64,000 nt of DNA, from NCBI GenBank assembly GCA_015039365.1, contig WION01000060.1:62001-126000 (forward strand), in the 5' to 3' direction. Below the pieces are notes generated by a model. The model ran no database searches, was not told the DNA's origin, and saw nothing but the letters and a program-made list of their open reading frames with translations. This document shows, in pieces, positions 1-11,210 of this stretch. This DNA is from Amanita rubescens (lineage: Eukaryota > Basidiomycota > Agaricomycetes > Agaricales > Amanitaceae). A program made the translations under genes and the position numbers. How positions within the stretch are numbered: the first letter of the stretch is position 1; each line of letters starts with the position of its first letter.

Positions 1-1
1 T

Positions 2-3000
2 GCGACGCCTACACCAAGAATTCGTCCTCGTCCAGTTTCGGAGCAATTGTTGGGTAAGGCAAGGCCGCTTGCGATGTACGATAACGACGATGGTAATTAT
101 CTTGTCTTGCTCATGTCCTCGCAAGACGCTAATCCTCCTGCGTGCATAGGTGCCTTGTCTGCATTGGACGCGGCGACGAACGACCTCGCGCAACTGATCA
201 TGACCTTGAATCTAGAAGCAACACCTGGAGCCACACCCAATCCCACACCCCTCAGACCTTCTTATGTTGACCGCGACGCTACGCCAAAGGTATCGAAAAA
301 CCCTCTCCAGAGAACATTGCTCCGGGGTATGTCGTCCATAGCATCTCTCCGACCCTATGCCCAGTCGATACGACGTACCGGGTCTCAATTATTAGGTGGC
401 CCCAAGAATCGAGTTCGTCATGCCACAAATCCCGCAGCTGGCGAGGTCGCCATTGGACAGCAAATTGCGCCGTGGTCGAAGCTGTTGGAAGGAGTTTCGT
501 CTAACAAGAAACAATCCACAAGTTCATTGTCACTGAGAGCGAAGCAGAAGCATTCAGTCTCGCCGCCGAGTACGTTCCGTAGAAGTCATCGAAGGCAGAC
601 GACACCCGCTCCTGAGCCAGAACCAGCTCCCGAGTTCCAGCCCCTCCAGCCAGCTGCAAGGCCGAAGACCGCGCCGTCCCATATGCCGGCTTATGATGAA
701 CTGAGGTTGTCGGAGTCGTCAGAGTCTTCGATTGAAGTAGGTCGTGGCGGAATGACCATGCGCGGCGCGCCGTGCTCGAACACGTTTGGGTCCAGGAAAC
801 GAGGGACGTTCCACTCGGCTGAGATTGAGAAGAACAGGGTCCCCATTCCGCCAGAGACGAGGAAGATGTTAGCTTTGTCTGGTACGGGCGGTTCAGACGC
901 ACCAGCTATCTACTCTGTTCCAGAAATGGACGCGTCGGATCATGAATCGGATATACCTGAAGAATTGCAACGCATACTATCTTCCAACATCGATGGATCC
1001 GCGCCTGTGGACGATGACACGCTGTCGTTCCGCAGGATCGTTAAGAAAGGTTCTGGTTCACCGCCTTCCGTTCCTCTTCCCGTCCCCTTTTCTTCAGAAA
1101 TACCGTCTCTCGCTATGGAATTGGCTACGGAATTCCCATCGGTATTTGGAGCGCACATCATCGACGATGACCAAGATCATGTAGCTGACGAAGAAGAGGA
1201 CACCATTCAGTCGTTCGATTTTACTGGCGAGCTTAGGAAACTGAAAGAAACGGGTGGTTCTGACCGACGAAGCTTCGTCGAACAATTGGAGAATGCCTTC
1301 CGTACGCCTCCCCAGCTCGAGCTAAAGTTTGGAGGCCGGCGAGGATCTGTTGCGGATCAGCTTCCTCTGTCCCGTTTGCCGTTTGCTTTGGTCAAGGAAG
1401 AGAACAAGGATGAAGCCCCGTCAGGATTTAACAGCCAGACGGAAACGGAAGCTACGACCGAAACCGAAGGCTCTGATTTGGAAACTCGATCCATCTTTAC
1501 CTTGCGCAACCGTAAATCTGGAACATTGAAAGCCAAGAGGTCTGCCCTTCTCCCTCGAGGCGATAGTTTGAGTGAAACCGATGATGGCCGGCCGCCGGTC
1601 CCAATCATAACCATCTCGCCCAGTTCAACCAGGCCGTCGAAAGGTGAACTGAATATGTCATTTAAATTCGGCGGTTTGCCGAAACCATCCCCAGCCAATG
1701 TGAAGAAGCGACTTTCTCTCTCGGATATTATACCGCCGCTGCCAGTATTTCCTTCGCAGGCCGAATCGTCGCCCATGTCTGAAGAAGAGTCTATGGACTC
1801 TATTTTGAAATCCATCTTCCCCAAAGACAATACCGCTCCTTCCCAGTCCCGCTCTCGTCTCAACTCGAATACAAGTGCAAAACGATGGAGCAGAATTTCC
1901 GCCAAGTCTTACGTCGGTCATTCAAGGCAATCGTCCGCGTTGACCTTTGCCGGGTTCGACTCTTTTGAAGAAGTCCGGCGCGGTTGGGAATTCGGTGGGG
2001 CTAGACCTGTTTTTTACCCTCCTCCTCCGGCTTCCACAGATGTGAAGGTGGGCAATCAACAGCGAGAGTCGGTTCTCAGCATCCCGTCCATCTCGTCTTA
2101 CGGGCGAGTCATCAATCCGGGCGTAGTCGATCCTTTCGGGTTTTCCCTGCCAAGTCTCCAGGAGAGGCCTGTTTCCGAGGACATCTCATCGGCAACATTT
2201 TCGTTTAGCGTCGACGACACTTTTTCCTTCATGCACCGCCAGTCAAGGCGTATCAGAGTCGAGAGCGACGCTTCCAGCTTCTATTTCCGCCCTCCGCTTC
2301 CTCACATAGCCCAGGATCGCAACAATCGTCGGGAGTCAGCTATTTCTGTCAGCAGCCCTCGCGTTAGCCTTTATAACAACCCGAACTTTACGTTCCACGA
2401 CTTGGGCGCCAATGGCAGCCCGGCGGCGCCTTATCCTTTGCACGGTGCAAGTAATGGACACGGTGCTTGGTCGAGACATCGGCGTGATCCTTCCATCGAC
2501 TCTGTCATGAACGATCTATCAAGATTTAAACTGGCTAGGCCTGGCTTAGGCGACAAGATGTTCGAGACAGAGTTCCATCAAGATACGCAACAGTCGTATT
2601 CGCTGTCCTCCCTGTCCGATTACGACCAATCGTCGCAAGTGCTACCTCCAGAGTTGATGAGGAATTCGATGTGCGATTCTATCATGGACGTCGACGAGTT
2701 CAGATCTCCGGGAGACTCAATTTTCGACAAGACGAATCAACGTACATCCGAGCCGACCACTTCTATCTTTGGCGATACTCGCGCGCAAGGATTCTTACCA
2801 CCATTCAGGCCCCTTTCCGTCCTCAGCACCTTGAGCGTTCAAAGTCCCCCGAAGGAAGACGATACATGGATTAGCGTTAGTACCATACATTTACCTGCGG
2901 ATTTTCTTCTAATGTCCCTGTAGATGATCGGTGGCGGGCAAATACGCCGAAATTCGGTGGCTTCCGTCATTCAAGCCTCTCCTTGCGCAAGAGTAGAGAA

Positions 3001-4470
3001 GCGAAAGAAGGTTTTCCAACCAATGGACCAGCACGAGGAAGAACAGCTTTCGCCTAAGAAAGCGAGGATTATCCAAGAGTCGCCCATCGCTTCCGCATCT
3101 TCCGCCAAACTCAACCGCAAGGAACAGATGATCAAGAATACGCGAGAGATCTTGGAAAGACTAAGCGTGGAAGAGAGCGTTTTAGTCGGTCAGGGCGAAG
3201 ATTCGTCTGTGTCTTGTGAGTGTACATCAACGTTTTCAGCTTCCACTTTTTAACATTCTCGTCTAGTTGGCTCAGTACCTGTTTTCTCGAGGCCGTTACC
3301 AGCAGGCCGTTCTCGTTCAAATACTTGCACATCTAGTTCCGGGGCGGATACTCCTTCCCTCTCATCAGACGGCTCATCAATTTCCGGAGGTTCCCAATCA
3401 AGCATTGATCTCGCTCAACTCAACTCGTTACTAACTAATTCAACTCGTTCTCTAATGTCTAATGGAAGCGCAGCGCGTCGGACCCGACTCCGCGCGCGTG
3501 GACAAGGTCATCGCCGTAGATACTCTGCCCGGGTGTCACGCCACTCGGTATACGAAACAATCGAAGAAGAATCCAACGCTTCTCCTGCCACGGTGAAGTC
3601 CTTCAAGTCGAATACCAAAGATGTGCCAGTCATTGTCGTCAGTTCCGGTTCGATGGATCTAACAGCATCAGACGGTTCGTTGTGGGACGGCGAGCGAGGG
3701 ATTGACGCGCTCGACCGGTATTATACTCTCAGAACAGAAGCAGAAGACGCGGTTGTTGAAAGCAAGCGGATATGGTTGGACACACCGTTTTCGTTATACG
3801 CCGTCCAGAGTGAGTTTGAGCTATTCCTCATAGAAACAGTACTAAGACTCGTCTAGATTTCCGGCCGCCTCATAATCCCGAGAGCATGAAGGCGCTTCTA
3901 CAGCATTCAGTCCAAAACTTTGGACCTCTCCCCTCCGAACTCAGGCCACGCCGTCGTAGTAGGACCCACTCTAGACCATCTCCGTATCCTCTAGCTCGCG
4001 TCAGCAGAGTCTTCCACGCCCCCGAATCGAAATCGGATTCGCCACCAGTTGACCATAGCATGGGCAACGGCTCATTATTATCGCAGCCGGCGTTACAGGA
4101 CGCCCGCACGAACTTGAACGTTCCGCCATCACCCGCTCCTTCTTTTACGTACAAGGCCTTGTCGCCAGAGAAAGATATGCTCAAGAGACCACTACTCGGA
4201 CGGTCCGCAGTGCGTCCTCGCATTAACTCGGGTGCTCGCCGGGTTCCCTCTGGTGGGGCAAAGCGCAACGCCAAATCGTCAAATGGTGACCTGAAAGAGA
4301 ATAAGGAGAACATCAGTACGGGATCGGCCAAAAGGTAATTTCTTACCATAAGCAGATTTTTCAAGACTGATTAAGCCCTACCCAGCCCAGGAGACTCGCT
4401 TCGACTAAACCGTCCTCGTCCCCGCGGCCGCCCTGCTAACTCAACTCTATCACACCCTATCCGAATCTAA
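2..4470 (+). CDS. Ser/Pro-rich nuclear-type protein, 5' partial; tandem paralogue 1
   Basis: The frame is open to the left edge, so the start lies outside the window. Exons that fit: <2-2875, 2924-3215, 3267-3809, 3857-4334, 4386-4470 (GT-AG introns of 47-51 nt; total divisible by 3, about 1423 residues visible). Most of it is low-complexity Ser/Pro/Arg sequence with basic patches. The C-terminal part has a conserved block with YYTLRTEAEDAVVESKRIW followed by DTPFS, then a phase-1 intron, then a GPLPSELRPRR-type stretch and a tail beginning PGDSLRLNRPRPR. The gene at 4902-6239 repeats this block, this intron and this tail, so the two are tandem duplicates. I do not recognise the family; a nuclear or cytoskeletal scaffold is only a guess from composition. 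The last acceptor could be 4390 instead of 4385; homology to the paralogue favours 4385. Confidence 0.72.
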
Positions 4471-4901
4471 CTCGACGCATTCGCCATCTTTGTATGCCGA
4501 ACCGCTACTGCTTATGCTATGCCATGCTCTATATGCTCTTTTCTCAATCTCTCAAGACCTTGTAACCACTGCATCAAATCTCGCAACGTCGCCTCGCCAT
4601 CTATCGCGCAAGCTTCATAACTGTACAATCGCAATTTCGGAAACGATTCAAAGTTGATGGCAAACCTGACTTTCTTGTCCGTTAAGAGGTCTTGTCTGTT
4701 TTACTAGGTTTACGATGTTCTCTTGCCTCGAGCGTATTGCGCTCTCGATACCCGGCCTTTCCCTCGATTACTTTCATGCGTACTGTGTACCCTTTTTGCT
4801 TAATTCTTCTGATGTACAAAGTAGTTGCTCCAATTTAGTTGTTGATTTTGTCTGTATTGGCTGTGTGACTTTGTGACGTGGCATTCGATTCTGCGGCTGG
4901 C

Positions 4902-6239
4902 ATGAACCACAACATGTTTCCTTCAACGCCAACGTCCAACTTGACTCCCAAGGGCTTTTTGCGCACAGATGGTCTCGCTGAACACCACCCAACACGCCCA
5001 AGAATCCCGCTTGCTGAACGAATACAAAGGCGCATCAACCAACTTCAAGGCAGGGACGAAAACGAGTCTCCGAGCAAAAATAAACGCACTGAAAGAGGTC
5101 CGTCCAAGTTTGGAAGGGAACGCATGACGCGCGCGAGAAGCGGACATTTTAGGAGACTTAGCTTGGAAAGGGCTTGTTTAAGCGCTCGAGGGGAAGACGC
5201 GCTCTCTGTTTCCTCAGGTCAGCCTTTGTCTGGAAACTCTTTGGGCTTATGGGAAGGAAGTTGTCTGTCGGCTTCCGGCGGTGTAGGACGCGTCAACCTC
5301 AACTATTCTGGGACCGGCTCGTCTCGTATCAATGTCAACGCTGAGCATCCGCTACCTGGAGCATTCAGTACTCCGGTTGAAAACAATGTCTCAAGGATCC
5401 AAACTTCAGCATCCACGACCATGTTGCCCCAACTCAACTCTCCAGACGCTTCGGTCAACATGCGCAAGAACCCTTTACATGACTATTACACGCTAAAGTC
5501 TGAAGCAGAAACGGCTCTTTTGGAAAGCAAGAAACAATGGGTCGACACACCCTATTCTGTCTCTGTCGTCCAAGGTAAGCACGCCATGATCGTGGTAGCG
5601 CTTGTCTCTCATGCCCTTCTTTCGGTAGACTTCGAGCCCCCTGATGATGCGGAGATCATAGAATCCATTCTTCAAGAGTCCTTGACTAACTACAAGCCGT
5701 TGCCTTCTGAGTTTCTCCGCCGCCGAAGCACCTCTAGAATCTCTTGCCGAATGTCCCCTTATGCCAACGTACGAAAGAGTAGGTTAATGTCTCCACAGGA
5801 TATCCCCCCATCTCCGTCACCTTCATTAAAGAGGAAACGTAATGCGGTCATTCCCAAGGCGAACTCTCCTTTATCGGACGTGTTGACTAATTGGAACAAC
5901 TGCTCGACGCCGGCTCTAGCAGCAAAATCAAAATCTATCTTGCGCCCAGCATTGCTTGATATACCTCTTGACACCCCATTAAGAACCAAGTCACTTGGGA
6001 CGCCAACAGGCAAGCGGACTATTTCCGCTATTGCGTCGGAGAAACGCGCCAAGAACAAAGAAAATCTATTTCAGGACCCGCCAAAGACGTGAGTCGTTTG
6101 TTCCTTGCTTTGGACTCGAGCGTAAGGGTGCTGATGTACTGATTCTAGTCCTGGTGGCGGTCCGCTTAGAGTCGATCGCGCTCGGCCTCGGTATCAGACT
6201 CCCACTCCTGGTCGGAAACGACGCCCAGCAAAGGAGTGA
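4902..6239 (+). CDS. Ser/Pro-rich protein, tandem paralogue 2
   Basis: Three exons, 4902-5574, 5629-6088 and 6149-6239, give 407 residues. The first ATG in frame is at 4902 (MNHNMFPSTPTSN); codons upstream in the same frame have no ATG. The 54 nt first intron has no stop in frame, so unspliced RNA would also read through. Residues from about 190 carry YYTLKSEAETALLESKKQW plus DTPYS, interrupted by a phase-1 intron at the same codon as in the upstream gene, then KPLPSEFLRRR. The phase-2 last intron is also shared, as is the tail (PGGGPLRVDRARPR). It is much shorter than its neighbour because it lacks the ~900-residue Ser/Pro N-terminus. The function is unknown to me; the conserved C-terminal block is the only probable folded or binding module. 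Confidence 0.7.
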
Positions 6240-6777
6240 CAAGCATGCATCTCTTTATCGTTTTGTGATTGTAATTGTTATACAACCCATGTTACAATAT
6301 TATCATCTATATTGCGTATTTCAAATGATAGCGACGCATGGGTAGTCATGGCCCTCATAACACAAATGAAACATTGTAGGTGAATGCGAGACCGTTGTGC
6401 CTTATCTCCTCAAGCAGCTGCTCATAGGAGATGGAACCAACGACGTCGGTATTCACATGATCTCGACTTTTCCAACAAGCAGACTGTATGTATGCCGCGT
6501 TCAAGTGTAAAGGTATTGAGCCTCGGTTTTGGTATGGTTGCGTCAGTATGTAACTTTCCTGTACCCCTGCTATATTCAAGGGTCCCCTCCGGTGCCTCGT
6601 CGTCGATCCTGATCTCGGGTCGAAGTATTGAACGTGAACTTTGAAGGAGATGGTAAGGCCCGTATTGAAATTGGCCGGATCCTTTGTATTCTTACACTGA
6701 ACCGGTGAAGCTGGCGCCGAGAATAGGGCGACGGCGGCCAATTTACAAATTCCCGCGCTTCCTCCACCACACCCAAA
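6240..6777. other. Intergenic, promoter side of the Utp16-like gene
   Basis: No coding exon that I can support. It holds the 3' flank of the second Ser/Pro gene and the presumed promoter of the gene at 6778. Open frames here are short and without protein character. Confidence 0.5.
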
Positions 6778-7688
6778 ATGCCGAGGAAAAGACTCAGACC
6801 TACTAGCGACCCTTCCTCAGACTCTGACGACGCTCCCGAAGCATTCACTCTAGCCGAGTCCAAAAAATCAGTCAAGCGCAAGAGCGAAGAAATCGAAAAG
6901 GCTCATGCGGCAATAAACAGGCAGAGTAAACTAAAGAATCAGGAAAGGGACCGGGTGTTGAAGGAACAGGCGAAAAGACGGAAAGAAAGAGTAAATGCTG
7001 AAGGGGATGAGGATGGGCGTGTTGGCAGTTTGGAGGCGCGTATGGAACGTGCAATGAAGGAAGCGCAAGACGAAGAAAGTGTGGTTGTGGACTCGGAAGG
7101 GGAACATCATGACGGCGAACTCGCTTCAGATATGGACCTTGACGTTCAAGCAGAGGATGAAGACATGGAATTTGGTGAAGATGGAACAGACGACGACGAC
7201 CTGGAGAAAAAATCCACGAAACATCTTCCGGATCACCTCTTTGAAGCTGCGTTTGCTTCTCAAAATGCTCAAGTAGAAGATGCGTCCAAATCAACGACAA
7301 AAAGCTCGAGCCTTAAGCCTAAACCATCGAAAAAGAAAAAACGGAAAACACAATCCAAAGACATCGTCCTCGGGTGCGTTTCTTTTCATAACCGCTGGCC
7401 GTGTTGACCTTATGTTGTTCTTGAAGATCACGGACAATCAGAACGCTCCTGTCGACGTCACAGATTTCAAGAGAAGGCTCGTATGCGCCCATGCGAAAAA
7501 CCCAAAAATACATCGATAGATCGCTCGCTCTCAAAGGCGGGAATTCGAGGGTGAGAGGATGGCAACGCAAAGCTGGTATGCACCCGTCCTACTCCAGCTC
7601 TTTCTAATCTCATCGTCGTTGACTGCGGCTAGCAAACATTGGCGTAATGAGGCATAGCGGGCCCGCAGCAAAATTCTCCAGATCTTAA
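6778..7688 (+). CDS. U3 snoRNA-associated / Utp16-Bud21-like ribosome biogenesis protein
   Basis: Exons 6778-7373, 7427-7575 and 7633-7688 encode 266 residues. The N-terminal half is a highly charged coiled region (SESKK.., KEQAKRRKERV) followed by an acidic run (residues ~95-145). Then comes the HLFEAAFAS motif, a Lys-rich stretch, and a C-terminal segment after the first intron with RTLL..SLALKGG.SRVRGW and ANIGVMRHSGPAAKF. The FEAAF box and the W..ANIGV ending are what I associate with the U3 snoRNA-associated family (yeast Bud21/Utp16), part of the small-subunit processome in the nucleolus. Both introns are canonical GT-AG (53 and 57 nt). The assignment rests on remembered motifs, not on a search. 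Confidence 0.6.
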
Positions 7689-8965
7689 ATTTACCCCACA
7701 CTTGAATGTATCTATAATCAACGTTTGCAACGGCATTTCATAATGAACTATCTAATGTGACAAACTTCCGATTCGTGTTTAGTAGCTTTCCGATTCCCAT
7801 AAAGGAGCGAGGAACTAAACCCGCCTCTTAGACGTACTGGGGACATTGTTATGCACCTTCTTCCGACGCTCTGACAGCATTGTTCAAATTGAAACCCAAT
7901 AAGTTTCCGTATTGGAAAGCAGTTCGCGCTTCGGCGTTGCTGGACAACGTTTCGCAGGCTCGGTAGATAGCAGGAGTCAGAGTATCTCATGTTGACTCGT
8001 TTGAGCGACGGTACAGGAAGACTCGCGTTCCCCGGGCGACACTTCCGATCGAACGCAGACGTACAATTGTCAAAACGCCCGGGCCAACGCACGTAGGGTA
8101 CGCTCAAATGGGTACGACACAACTTGAATCCACCGCTACTAGAGCAAGCCAAATTGACTAGTATAGTTCTGATGTGGAGCATGAGAAATGCGCGATAGTG
8201 ACTGGGGGGGGTCGTCGTAGCAATGACTCCCTGTTGTCGACAATCAATACTCAGTCGAGCTGCCATATGGGGATGTTGGTGTCCAAATATATAAACTACA
8301 TTTTTGAATCCCGTATTCCTCTTATTATTTCTATAATTGATAGCAGAAATCTAATGAGATATGATTGGTATTTCCTCTCGATAATGAGTTGAAAAAACAG
8401 CCTTACCTTGTACGAGAATAGACAATATAAGTGTCAAAAGTGAATGGCAAATGATAAGAATTTTCGACTGTGAACGAAAGATAATGAAAGCCCTGACATC
8501 ACATAATAAAACCGTTTGGTATTAAGAGAAAATTCCCGATTAAGTACAAAAAGTAGGGGTTGATCGGATGAGTCAAAATCCGGAGGGATTTTCAGTCCTT
8601 GATTCAACCTCTCGTTTCACGAATTTCCGCACCTCATGGGTGCAGGAGTACTGACGTATATCGAGTTATTTAATACTCTCATTTATGTGTTTTTCACCAA
8701 ATTTGTAAGCTAAATTTCACGCAAAATACGCTGGCATAAAATGCCTTCTATGTATGATTACCCTTCGCACGATGCTCAGTGCAGGGAAATTGTTTGGTGC
8801 ATACATTATGACTGAGCGCGTTACGCGAAGTGACTTATATATTATGACAGTGTTCCATTGGTAGAGTGCAGACTCGTCACCCGACGTGTCCCGCGACGAA
8901 GAAGCAACGACGCGCGCACCGTTGGGACGGGGTAGTCGCTCTATGTAATTGTGCTGAGCCAGTAA
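7689..8965. other. Gene-poor stretch with one copy of a direct repeat
   Basis: No gene that I can support. Positions 8050-8285 are a diverged copy of 10590-10805 (listed separately). The stretch from 8300 to 8860 is AT-rich with no recognisable structure. Confidence 0.5.
8050..8285 (+). repeat. Direct repeat, copy 1, 3' side of the HNH gene
   Basis: It aligns in the same orientation with 10590-10805. Shared blocks include AGAGCAAGCCAAATTGACTA, then GTATAGTT, CATGAGAAATGCGCGAT and GTGACTGGG, ending near GGTGT. The two copies differ by substitutions and small indels. Together they bracket the HNH gene at a spacing of about 2.5 kb. Confidence 0.75.
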
Positions 8966-10288
8966 TTAAGTTACAAATTGAAGCCATTTTTGAATGCTCT
9001 CCCTGGTTTGCTCCTCCTCCATCATACGTGCCCGATGCATGTCCTTCCTTGCATTATGCTTCCACAATCCCACGACCACGTCTAAAATATCAACTGCCTT
9101 ACTGTCTCCTGCCTTCTCCAGCGTCTCAGTCTGCGAATGACGATCTGCTTGCTTAGCTCGAACCGTCTTATTCCGACGAACCATCGCCCGTTTCCCTGCA
9201 CCCCTAACTGAATGACCGTCGTCACTGTCGTCACCATCATCGTCATAGTCCCCATCGTGGTAGTAAAACTCCTTGGTTTTTTCCACAGTAAATTGCACAA
9301 ATTCCTTCACTCCCCATGTCTTGAGGGCAGCACAACCATAGGCGACATCGAAGAGAAAACGCGGCGGCCAGTGATTATTTGATTGCACCGCAACCGAGTT
9401 GTGAGGTACTATGAACTGGACCAGAGGATCACTGCAACTGAAGTTGTGAAAGGTGAGGCGACTGTTCGCGACTGATGGATGCACAGCGAATTGAAGATGG
9501 TCGACAATCGAGGGGTGTTGCATGACGAGGGGTACATCGTTGACGTTCATCGCGAAGTTGGGTGTCTAGCAAATCAACTCAATCACATTGAAGATAACTG
9601 CGTCGAGTAGCTGACCTGTAAAAAGGCGACCTGGGAGGTTCCGAATGGGGGGTGCAACTGTCGATTAAGCAGGATCCCATTCCGCGTATCGTTGATACCT
9701 TCTAAGGGTGGATCGACGACTTCTTTCCTGTAGGCGATGAGGTTCTTTATGTACTTCGTCTGGAATGAGCGACGTGAACGGTACAAAGGGCCGGAACGCA
9801 CCTGGTCTCCATTTGCATGCGGAATTATATGACACGCCTCAAATAGTGTTGCGCCAGTCATCACGCAACACCTATCACGATTGACCACATCCTGCTTGAA
9901 GTTCGCCCGGCGACTAGTGACTTCCGATGCGTAGGAGGTTCTGTCGTCCATCACCTTCGGATCAACCAAACGAAAGTCGTTGTCTATCAGTAAAGATGAA
10001 TGACAGGTCCCGATTTGCTTGAAATGACTCGCCTTGCGATATGTAGTAATAATTACCAGCCGATATAGCCACGTAGTCAGGACGATAATCCGCGACCTGT
10101 TCGCCATCGCGTTCACGGGAGATGTAACCTTCCTTGCCGTATATGGCGTACCCCAGAAAACGTAACCAGGTGAGAGGATGCAATGAGAATCGCTGACACT
10201 CGTGAACGGGGATGGAGAGCGCATGCTGATACTCATCACTGAAACGGATCCAGAGCTGAACGTTAACGCTTGTGGCCATTGCGAACAC
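8966..10288 (-). CDS. HNH endonuclease-domain protein (HNH_2 type)
   Basis: Minus strand, four exons: 10288-10057, 9983-9802, 9759-9616 and 9565-8966, giving 385 residues; introns of 73, 42 and 50 nt are GT-AG and the total is in frame. The middle shows the HNH core: NRDRCCVMTGATLFEACHIIPH (two Cys, then AHIIPH-like His pair), followed after an intron by DTRNGILLNRQLHPPFG (N and H of the motif). This is the HNH protein family common in Agaricomycetes. Its N-terminus resembles a predicate of that family (WIRFSDEYQHAL..RWLGYAIYG style). The C-terminus has an Asp-rich patch (YDDDGDDSDDG). The start could also be the next ATG, three codons in. Metal-dependent DNA cleavage is inferred from the motif only; it is not near any restriction or homing partner. 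It is bracketed by direct repeats. Confidence 0.72.
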
Positions 10289-11210
10289 CTAGCGATCCCA
10301 CATTTTGAGCCTTTTATGGCTGGGCTAACATGAAGATGGCTCACTATTAAGGAGGCTGAAAGCTGCAAATTGTCGACACCGGCATGGAGGTCGAGAGTAA
10401 CCTGCTGATGTAACCATACTAATTTGGGAAATGCTAGTCCGCCATATACCAAATATAGTAACTCCTCTGGCGTTCTCATCGTCGGTGTCAACATTGAACG
10501 TCGCGAAGGCAGATGAAAATGGAACACAGAGCGCCGAGCGCACCTCAATGTTGAGCGCCGGCTGAAGAAGTAAAATTAGTATCTTGCTTGAAAACGCCTG
10601 GGCCAACGCAAGTAGGATACGCTCGAATTGGTATGACACAATCCACCGCTAGAGCAAGCCAAATTGACTAGTATAGTTGGGATCGGGGAGATGGGGCATC
10701 ATGAGAAATGCGCGATGGTGACTGGGAGGGTCTTCAAGGAAGAACCAGAATGGCCTGGTATCCGGGTCGAGAGTGAGGCTACCAAATGGGGAAGTTGGTG
10801 TGCGCGCCTAGTTAGCACCGCACCTTGGCCAAACCCACCATTTAGCTGATACCTTTAGGCTACTTGCACCGCGCTCTCACCTCTTGGACGCAGTCTAATA
10901 TACTGTATAGTCGCGCACGACTGGCGACCGGTGTCACTGCGCCGTGCGGCACCAGCATTTGAGCCGATCAAACTCCGACCCAGCCGAGGTTCAACATATC
11001 GTCTACTACCTTTCATACTGGCAGGTTTAGCCCCGGGAGCATTCAATTATGGCGTGCTAACTTACATTCTAGATACACAATCCTTTGCCTCCTGTCACCA
11101 AGCCACACCTCCTCACCTTCTCGAAGCAAATACTTCCTTGAGGGGCCCCAGGATCATTCTATCACCACCCATCAAATACTTCCATTGCCATTCTAGCACA
11201 TATTAATTTG
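10289..11210. other. Intergenic between the HNH gene and the GTPase gene
   Basis: It holds the HNH gene's upstream side, the second direct-repeat copy (10590-10805) and the presumed GTPase promoter. I see no exon that I can support; the plus-strand frame at 10931-11206 lacks an intron pattern or recognisable motif. Confidence 0.5.
10590..10805 (+). repeat. Direct repeat, copy 2, 5' side of the HNH gene
   Basis: Partner of 8050-8285 in the same orientation. The homology stops abruptly near GCCTGGGCCAACGC on one side and GGGGAAGTTGGTGTG on the other. Confidence 0.75.

Noticed and set aside
1357..1905. Minus-strand frames opposite the long Ser-rich exon
   Set aside because: Shadow of a Ser/Pro/Arg-rich coding exon; the plus strand has the intron structure and a paralogue.
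7748..8266. Minus-strand open frame of 172 codons
   Set aside because: It covers the direct-repeat copy, lacks introns and motifs, and its partner repeat copy does not preserve the frame.
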